DNA of 64,000 bases from Scleroderma bovista (lineage: Eukaryota > Basidiomycota > Agaricomycetes > Boletales > Sclerodermataceae), in NCBI GenBank assembly GCA_037178675.1, contig JAYMGJ010000772.1, forward strand, positions 1 to 64,000, in the 5' to 3' direction. The notes under the pieces are model-generated. The model saw only the letters and a program-made list of their open reading frames with translations, was not told where the DNA came from and did not search any database. The translations under genes and the position numbers were made by a program. Shown one piece after another: positions 57,111-64,000 of this stretch. Numbering within the stretch: position 1 is the stretch's first letter; the number at the start of each line of letters is the position of its first letter.

Positions 57111-59961
57111 ATGTCCACCCAGCCAGAGGTTTCGACCCAGTTCACAGAAGATGCGTTTGCCAAGAAGGATCACTATTGTGAACGCCCGAAATGCAAGGCA
57201 TTGATACGTCAAGGGGAACCTGAATTTTATATCGCTACCATCGAGCCTGGGCAACGTGGTCGCGTGGTTTGCGGTAACTGTAATCAGCATTACCTTCGGA
57301 AGCCCTCGACCACAGTTCGCCGTACAGGTGTGTTCTACATTACGAGAGTTAACCTCATCTATTAATGGTATTTGTGGCTTCGGCTTCAGACCGAGTCCAG
57401 GCCTCACAGCCTCGTGAGGCGACTAGTTACGCTCGTCCCGACCCTCGCCAAATCCAGCAATCTGTGAATGCCGCACAGCGTGGGGGTTAGTTCCATCAAT
57501 GTTCACTGTATGAGATTGGCTGATGAGCTGGTGTGCAGCTACCATCAACCCACCCCGGGTAATGGCTATCCCTCGCGGTCCAGATGTGATGGTTCCATCT
57601 GCATGGCATGCAGACCCCCCGCCGCCACCCCGCTCTGCTCACGTTCCTTCACACCCAGGATCTCGACCTCAGGTAGGGCACGCCACTGTGGCTCCGCGCG
57701 CTGGCAACATAGCATCGCCATCGTTACCACCCCGATCGGGATACACCACGCAGCATGCCCGCTACAACCAGGAGCTCGAGCGATGGGCCAAAAGGTCCTT
57801 CGCTGCCCCACCAGCAGAGACGATATCGCTCAAAATAGCGGCACACTACGAAACTACTAACACCAAGCGTGCCCGCAACCAGAGCATGATATTTGGCGTG
57901 AGTCTTATAATTTCAATTTGATTCAGGACACTGATGGTAGCGTACAGAATATATGTGAGGGGAAAAAGGATATCGATGCCCTCATAACTGCCGATGGTCT
58001 CGTCACCATTGCCTTCGAGACAATTATCCCGAAAATCCGGATGTTTTGCCCCTCATTCCCTTGGCGCGTGAACGAGTTCGTCGTGCGAGATACAGAATGG
58101 GTGGACCTTGGTGCCCATCGTGCTCCATTGCCCTACTTTTATTCTCAGTGTCTCCAGCCCGCCCGAAAGAATTCAAACATCTACACATTTAAGCCCAAGC
58201 AATTCGCGTTATTTGTGGTCGTCCCTGCTGCACAGTGGGCCGAATACGAGGCATTCATCGATCCTCCAGCTGGTGATTCAAATGCGGCACCTTCGACTTC
58301 AAACGAACGCGACTTGCCATTCCGCCCAAGTGTCGACAAAGGCTCCATGTCCTCTGATAGCTTGGCTACTCGCCCTTTCCAGCAGCGCTATGCCCAATCC
58401 ACAGTTATGCCTACGCGGATAGGTGTACCTTTGGTGCAACCCAACGAAGGTAAGCCACTCACTAGTTGACTGCAGATTAGATCAAACTGATCATACCCAA
58501 TAGCTGCCGGGCCTGCCCAGCCTGCCCAAAGGGAGGCGGGTCTGTTTTTGCGTACAGCAACCAGTGCGTATGACCTTGTGTCATCCTCTCGTAGAATGGC
58601 CCCTCCCAACTCCACTGATGCCAACCCAATGACCATCAAACGCGCCATTGTAAGCCCTCCTCCCGCCGCCAGGTCACCCCCTAGGAAGATCCCGGCCATA
58701 GCGCCCTTCTCATCACATGGCCGTACAAATTTACTCAAAGAAGCCCTCAGATTTGGAGGCTCATCGGAGCTCGACGTTGACAAAGGTGAAGATTTTAACT
58801 CTATGACGCCATTTAGATACTCATATGTATTTTTAGTCTTAATGGAGTCATTCCAGAGCATTCAATTCCACCCTATCCCTACACGACTGCTCTCGGAGAT
58901 CCTGGAGAATCGCCGGTACCGATCCTTTGATCTGGAACGATCAGAATCCTATCCTGGCAGGCTGAGGGTGGACCAGTCTCCTGGTTCTTTGATTGGTATC
59001 GGCGGATTCAAGACAGCACAATCTGGTTTGCTGATGCTCACCCCACCATCCATGTCTGGCCTGGGATCGAAGGCCCACCAGGACGTGGTCGTCAAGCGCC
59101 CCTTTTTCACGCCTCAACCGAAGCCTCCCAAGGCTGGCTCTCAGTCTAGTCGCGTGGTTGCCGCCCCTCCTCCAGCACCTGAAAAGCGCCGGATTTCCCG
59201 CTTTGTATTGGCGGATGAACTTTCGAAGCTTCATTGTGAAGCAAACACACTATACTGGGCGAAAGCGCTTCTGTTGTTGACGTACGACTTCATCGATCGT
59301 GCTATTGCTGATGCTCATGAGCCTCCCCCATTCGACATTCCCCGTCTACGCTTTGTGGAGGCTGGTTTGGCCTTGGCCCATTCTCAGACCAGTAAGGAAC
59401 CTGTGAAGGGCAAGTCGTCCGGCACATTGTGCGGTGTGTACCTACTCGAAGAGAAAATCGATGGTGGCAGCGCAGTTTTTACGAAGTTTATTCACAACAT
59501 GGACTGTGGGCCTTCACTCGATGAGGATGAGGTGGGATACGACATTGCCCAATTTCTGGCGTTTACGCAACACGTCCAGTATACCCAAACCGGCAAGCTT
59601 GTATTTATATCCGACTATCAGGGCAAGTAGTGACAGCTGGCTACCTCTTGCTTTCTATTTTTTCTAACCTGCTTTACAGGGAGTACGACCCTTCTCACAG
59701 ACCCGCAGATTTTAACCGACCCGTAAGTTGTTCTTCTGTATGGCTCAGTTTGGTATCACTGAGAACGTTGATAGCTCGGTTGGGGAGGGCCAAGACATTT
59801 TTAGTGAAGGGAACATGGAGAACACCGTCCGTCTATTTGAAACGCGACACAGATGCAATCACTTCTGCGAATGGCCTGGGTTTGGCCTTAAGAGGTTCGG
59901 GGCCGGCACCATAAATGAGCCGACTAGGGCCATGACCAGGATGGAGTTGCCAGCGCTCTGA
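57111..59961 (+). CDS. Alpha-type protein kinase (MHCK/eEF2K-like) with N-terminal zinc-ribbon-like module
   Basis: Seven exons (57111-57327, 57390-57485, 57539-57897, 57927-58449, 58504-59622, 59680-59722, 59775-59961) join in phase to 847 residues. The N-terminus (HYCERPKCKALIRQGEP, then VVCGNCNQHY) is a zinc-ribbon-like module, followed by a Pro-rich linker. The C-terminal third is an alpha-kinase: IGIGGFKTAQSGLL, candidate ATP Lys in HQDVVVKRP, then GVYLLEEKIDGG, AFTQHVQYTQTGKLVFISDYQG, LLTDPQILTDP, DIFSEGN and the zinc motif RHRCNHFCEWPGFGL. Alpha-kinases phosphorylate Ser/Thr; substrate unknown. Intron 5 has a GC donor (GCAAGT). The gene lies inside a transposon beside its transposase, so it is cargo. 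Family assignment is from motifs; activity untested. Confidence 0.85.
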
Positions 59962-60273
59962 CATCTATCCCCGAATTCCCATATCCCCATCAGCCATCTC
60001 GTGGCTTGTTGACTTACTTGGACACTTCTTGGCCTTTCTCGATCCCTGCTCTCAGATCCTGTGTCACCGCACGTACACTGCTGTCTTTCTTGACCTCCTC
60101 TTGGCACGTCTTGAACTCTCGCACTTGCTTCTTGCTCAATTTTGGTAGCTTCGGACTTCCGTGAATAGAGAATCAGTGTACGATATTCTTTGTACTAGCT
60201 AAGAAGTGGACAATGCCATGCACTTTACTCGACTATAAAGTGAGAACGGGGGGAGGGCTGCAAGTCAGGAGTG

Positions 60274-61399
60274 ATGGATAGGCCACCAGCTACAGAAAAT
60301 AAAGAGCACTGGGTGGTCATCGGCGGTGATCAACCTGGAATATATAGTGCCTGGTAAGTAAACTCGTGTTGATATATGTCATCACTGTCTATACTGAGAT
60401 GGCACGTAGCCCTAATCTCCGCTGTGGACGTTCCTCTCCACCACTTCCCATCGCTATCCAGTGTCGGTCGTTGGCTGAGGCCAGGATAGTAATAGCTCAG
60501 CTACAGCCAATCTTGGATCAGGCACCTCGCAATCCGCTGACTCGTGACCTTCTGTCATTGTTCGGCGAGTCCGAAAAAGTGCGGAAGATATTCAACGAGC
60601 ACAGCGAAAACTTTTTCCCTGTCGTGGTTGGTCAACGTGTGGGCATCCATCGGACAAGGTGCGATATACAACCAAGCCACACTAATTTTGTATTGATGCT
60701 TTCACAGGCAATCAGCCTTACGCTCGCTCGGCAGTTACACGTATCCGCTGTGGAAAGAAGTGCCCACTTTCTGGCAGGCACTTGCCTATATGATTGCGAA
60801 GGGAGTGGAGGAGCTTCTGGTGAGTGCTCTCAAGTGTGACGACAATACACTGATCGTCCCTGCAGGAACCTCTGCTGGACATTCCAGATCACGTCGTGGA
60901 AAGTGAAGTTCACAGGGAATCTACTGTTCCAACTGCCAGTTTCGCTGCTATGTCTTTGCCCAGTCGGAATCTCCCGCCTTTGAACACAAGCGCATCTTCA
61001 GCAAGGCCAAGCGCTCCTCCAGCAACTCAAACCAACTCGATGAGTCAACGCACGACGAACGCAAGTGGATCTTCAGCAAGGCCATGCGCTCCGCCAGCAA
61101 CTCAAAGCCTAATTTCACCTTCACCAATTATACACACCCATATTCGGAACTTGCACGGTGTAGTCGAAAGTCGTTACTACCCTTCGAATGTGGGCATAGT
61201 TGCACTCCCTTTCTGTGACCAACTGGGGATTTATGGCCGGAAATATCTAATAGCACATGGATACATCGAAGGCTCTATGGCGGTTGTTGCAGAGGCACGT
61301 CGTAACTCACACACTGCTCAGGACTTCGCGCTCACCCTTGCGTGTCATGGCCTTCCCATGACAGAGGGCTTGTTTTTATGGGAGTTGTCAAATATCTAG
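60274..61399 (+). CDS. Viroplasmin / RNase H1 N-terminus-like protein in the transposon
   Basis: Four exons (60274-60353, 60410-60658, 60708-60819, 60866-61399) join in phase to 324 residues. The start reads MDRPPATENKEHWVVIGG and then DQPGIYSAC. The VVIGGDQPGIYSA motif matches the hybrid-binding/viroplasmin fold (VVKGRxPGIYxSW). A second similar module is FFPVVVGQRVGIHRTR, with WKEVPTFWQALAYMI. A Ser/Pro-rich linker with two copies of SSARPSAPPATQ-like sequence leads to a C-terminal region (LPFCDQLGIYGRKYLIAHG). RNase H1 N-terminal domains bind RNA-DNA hybrids or dsRNA; here no catalytic RNase H domain follows. Function in the element unknown. The gene ends about 83 bp before the right TIR. 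Confidence 0.6.
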
Positions 61400-61481
61400 T
61401 TTTACTTATATTACGGCGAGATGTACTACTGTACAACGGCGGGATATACTACTGCACGACGGTGTGAGTTTCTACTGCACG

Positions 61482-61834
61482 ACGGCGTGATGTAATGACG
61501 TCCTACTGTATGACGGTGTGATGTACGAATGACGTGACTTTCAACTGAACAATGGCGTGACATCCTACTGTACGACGGTGTGATTTACAGACGACGTGAT
61601 TTTCTACTGTACGACAGCGTGACATCCTACAGTACGACGGTGTGATGTACGGACGACGTGACTTTCTACTGTACGACGGGCGTGACGTCCTACTGTACGA
61701 CGGCGTGATGTACGACCGAGGTGTCAGATGTCCTTTTGAAAAACTTCGGTCCAAAAATGGGTTTACACGCCGCACAACTGCGAGCCGCCGTTCGGCCGAC
61801 AGAATTCCGGAGCGCGAGTGTCCGGCTTTCCATA
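61482..61834. repeat. Right 353-bp TIR
   Basis: It is the reverse complement of 53854-54206 with one mismatch found by eye, ending CCGGCTTTCCATA at 61834. More subterminal units extend inward to about 61,425. Confidence 0.9.
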
Positions 61835-61893
61835 GACGAGTCACTGCTCGCCTTCCACTGCACTTTACTACGAGGCTGGTTTTCTCGTCTAGC

Positions 61894-62958
61894 ATGGTCC
61901 TCAGCGAGAAAGCAAAAGGGAAACAGCGAGCTGTTGATCCGGAGTCAAATGGCTTAATAGATTCCAGAGACCTGATCGTCAGGTTTACAGATGGTCTACC
62001 CGACCTCGCACTCAACGTAACGGATACAGACACTGTACGCCAGGTCAAAGCCAAGGTAAGCTTGTTCACTCGATCCAACTGAGTTCTAAGGACATCCACT
62101 GGACAGATAATCCTTGCACGTCCGCAACTTGCAGATCGCAGACTTCGGCTCATTCATGCCGGTCGCATATTGGCAAATGGAATTCGACTTCACTCATGGC
62201 TTTCTGCGCTAGAGGAAAGGCAGCACAGTTCGTCGTTATCGGACGAGGTGCCATCATCTCCAGTACAAACTTCGACGACGGTTACCTGGCTGCATTGCTC
62301 TGTCGGACCCAAGATCGAGCCAGAGACAGAAGTGGAAGAAATGCCTCAAGTGTGTGTCGTAACTTATATCGCGAATGTCAACGTTAACTAGACTGGTGGT
62401 ACAGACGGTTCAGATACAGCCGCTGAGGGGCTTTGACCGCCTTGCAACTGCCGGATTTTCGGAAGAGGACATCGCTAATTTCAGGAGACAGTTTCATAGC
62501 CAGTCTTCCTCTAATTACCTTGACCTTGCATTTGAGAACGACGAACAATGTATGTGTTCTTCTTTTTCAAATGATCCTTGACTGACACTCTGGATAGACG
62601 ACGAACACGCGCGTGCACTTGAGGAGCTGTGGATAGACTCATTGGACAGCGGAACGAATGCGCCGATTGTTCAGTCTTCGTCACAGATGATGGTCGTGAG
62701 GGGTATTGTCCTTGGATTCTTCTTCCCGATCATTCCATTGTTCTTTCTCCGCGATGCCAAACCTGCAGCATTCTGGGATGATAGAACCCAGGTCGATTCC
62801 ATGGAAAATGTCATATTTTCGTAAGTTGGTTGGTTATTTCCCTTTAGCACTGCCTTGACGGCGCGATGTGTAGGCGCAAGACGCAAGTTGGCATCGTGTT
62901 TGGATTTCTTGTGAACGTTCTGTTTGGAACGTGGAGATACCTGCTGGACACCTCTTGA
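61894..62958 (+). CDS. dsc3: Dsc3-like subunit of the Golgi Dsc E3 ubiquitin ligase complex
   Basis: Five exons (61894-62055, 62107-62349, 62405-62549, 62598-62820, 62874-62958) give 285 residues. The N-terminal half is ubiquitin-like: RDLIVRFTDGLPDLAL, then LIHAGRILANGIRLHSWL. The next part, PLRGFDRLATAGFSEEDIANFR, is the DUF2407-type region, and two C-terminal membrane segments follow (VRGIVLGFFFPIIPLFFL and VGIVFGFLVNVLFGTW). This is the layout of Dsc3, a component of the Golgi/endosomal Dsc E3 ligase that cleaves SREBP in fission yeast. All introns are GT-AG. The ATG lies 53 bp after the target duplication of the 8-kb transposon, so the native promoter is split. Confidence 0.85.
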
Positions 62959-63156
62959 CTTTTTACGTTTTTCTGCCCACACGCCAAACTATAGTGTACT
63001 GGCTGTATTGTGTACCAGTAATTGTTTAGACTACATAATACAGATCTGATGTGATCAGAACGCGATACGCGTGTCCACCAAGTGTCCGCTGTTTTTTTAT
63101 CGGCACACCGCGTTCCTTTCTTCCACGCAGTCCTTTCCTCCAACCACATTGAAGAG

Positions 63157-64000
63157 ATGGACCTGCAAGCACTTGCTGACCTCTTCGCCACCACTTTCAA
63201 CGCCGATCCCAACATCCAAAAGGCTGGCGAACTCCAGATCCGCAAGGTGCGAGCCGCTATCTGTCCATATCTATTCTTTTCTCTGAAGACCAGTACCCCG
63301 GTACCAGATCGGTGCCCAGGAGGGCGTGATTACTGCTCTCCTCCAAATTATCGCATCCGATAATGTCGATCTGTGTGTGCTCCCCCGCAGACGGTCTGTG
63401 TCCTCATCTGACTTGTTCCAGTGCCACCCGCCAAGCATGCTCCGTTTACCTCAAGAACCGCGTGCACACCTCCTACATCATCGAACCTTCTCGCCAGCGT
63501 CCTGAACAGATCCCCATCGCCCAGTCCGATCGGGACGCTTTGAAGGCGAATATTCTCAGTCTCTTGGCTGCATCCCCGTCTCGCGCCATAACGGCCCAGC
63601 TCGCAGCGACCCTCAAGGATCTGATAATCAACGACTTCCCCGAAAAATGGTCAAATCTACTCCAAAATGTGAACCAGCTTTTGAAAAGTGCCAGCAAACA
63701 AGAAGTCGGCGCTGGATGTGTCGCCGCATTGGAATGCGTTCGCGCATTTAGGCAAGTCCTTTATCACCCGCGCATGCGCATGCGCTGTGCCGAACGGTAT
63801 GACTGACATAGACGCATCGATCACGCGACAGGTATCGCCAGAGGAAAGACATCCTCCCTGGTGTTGTTGAGGAGCTTTTCCCGACGCTTGTTACACTCGC
63901 GACGAGTATGTTAGATGCGCCAGTAACGCCTGACCAGGATATCCCATCGATGCTGCATCTTATTCTGAAGGCATATAGATCATCCATCGTATTCAGCCTC
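63157..64000 (+). CDS. Importin-beta family karyopherin (importin-7/8, Sxm1/Nmd5-like), 3'-partial
   Basis: ATG at 63157 (MDLQALADLFATTFNADPNI). Exons 63157-63246, 63308-63372, 63422-63751 and 63832 to the window end read in phase. The N-terminal HEAT-repeat region is typical of importin-7/8: NADPNIQKAGELQIRK, RQACSVYLKNRVHTSY, LKDLIINDFPEKWSNLL and KDILPGVVEELFPTLV. Members import ribosomal proteins, histones or other cargo into the nucleus with Ran-GTP. Intron 3 (63752-63831) has a GC donor (GCAAGT), required by the frame. The rest of the roughly 1,000-residue protein is outside the window. Confidence 0.85.

Larger units (their letters stand above)
53854..61834. mobile_element. Intact 7,981-bp TIR transposon carrying transposase, alpha-kinase and viroplasmin-like genes
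   Basis: Both ends begin TATGGAAAGCCGGACACTC as inverted repeats. The 353-bp TIRs show one mismatch by eye and no indel. Direct 6-bp repeats GACGAG flank it (53848-53853 and 61835-61840). Inside are a seven-exon integrase-like transposase on minus and two multi-exon genes on plus, all open after splicing. The near-perfect TIRs and intact genes imply recent movement. A second, truncated and CpG-decayed copy lies at 19942-24602. It does not match CACTA, Harbinger, hAT or Mutator by TSD length and transposase together; assignment to a known superfamily is open. Confidence 0.9.

Noticed and set aside
53854..61834. Helitron, CACTA or KDZ identity for the 8-kb element
   Set aside because: Helitrons lack TIRs and TSDs; CACTA elements have CACTA ends with 2-3 bp TSD. 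The transposase is rve/integrase-like, and no KDZ-type transposase motifs were recognised.
61503..62153. 216-residue minus-strand ORF overlapping the right TIR and Dsc3
   Set aside because: It runs antisense through the TIR and the first exons of Dsc3; a shadow.
1..64000. tRNA or rRNA genes
   Set aside because: None was recognised by eye; the only tRNA-like match is the 14-nt primer-binding site. A tRNAscan run would be decisive.

Overview
The window comes from a filamentous basidiomycete, most likely an Agaricomycete. The evidence is the many short spliceosomal introns (about 45-70 nt), the agaric-type NACHT-WD40 gene, the chromoviral Gypsy elements, the PIF/Harbinger and hAT-like elements, and host genes such as KIN17, Dsc3, a CPC1/GCN4-type bZIP and an importin. 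No bacterial, organellar or viral-genome features are visible.

Layout. Positions 1-6.6 kb hold a Ty3/Gypsy chromovirus on the minus strand: 5' LTR, gag, and pol reached by a probable -1 frameshift. It has an antisense Zn-cluster-like ORF at its 3' side, and its 3' LTR lies outside the window. 6.6-9.4 kb is a stack of nested LTRs. 9.4-16.3 kb is a LINE on the minus strand with ORF1, ORF2 and a poly(A) tail. 16.3-18.5 kb is a decayed Gypsy gag. 19.9-24.6 kb is a CpG-decayed, truncated copy of a large TIR transposon, interrupted by a solo LTR. 24.6-34.6 kb is a retrotransposon graveyard: two 2.4-kb inverted arms around a Gypsy PR-RT fragment, then a Copia gag with its 5' LTR and a half-tRNA primer site, then an LTR with an expanded minisatellite. 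35.1-37.3 kb holds two non-autonomous hAT-like elements with perfect 8-bp target duplications. 37.5-42 kb is a NACHT-WD40 (NLR-like) gene with a nonsense codon. 42.2-45.7 kb is a PIF/Harbinger element with a Myb/SANT gene and a transposase. From 46 kb to the end the sequence is mostly host: a small knottin-like secreted protein, a bZIP factor, a CipC-like protein, KIN17, Dsc3 and an importin-beta family member cut by the window end.

The most interesting object is an intact 7,981-bp transposon at 53,854-61,834. It has 353-bp TIRs that differ at one position by eye, and a 6-bp target duplication (GACGAG). It carries three apparently intact multi-exon genes: an integrase-like DDE transposase (499 aa), an alpha-type protein kinase with an N-terminal zinc-ribbon-like module (847 aa), and a protein with viroplasmin/RNase H1 N-terminus-like motifs (324 aa). 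It inserted into the roughly 158-bp divergent promoter of KIN17 and Dsc3. The older copy at 19.9-24.6 kb shows abundant CG to TG/CA changes, including nonsense codons in the transposase. The same mutation class, CGA to TGA, appears to have disabled the Gypsy pol, the LINE ORF2, the Harbinger transposase and the Gypsy fragment.

All gene models were built by eye from reading frames and splice signals. No database search or alignment program was run.
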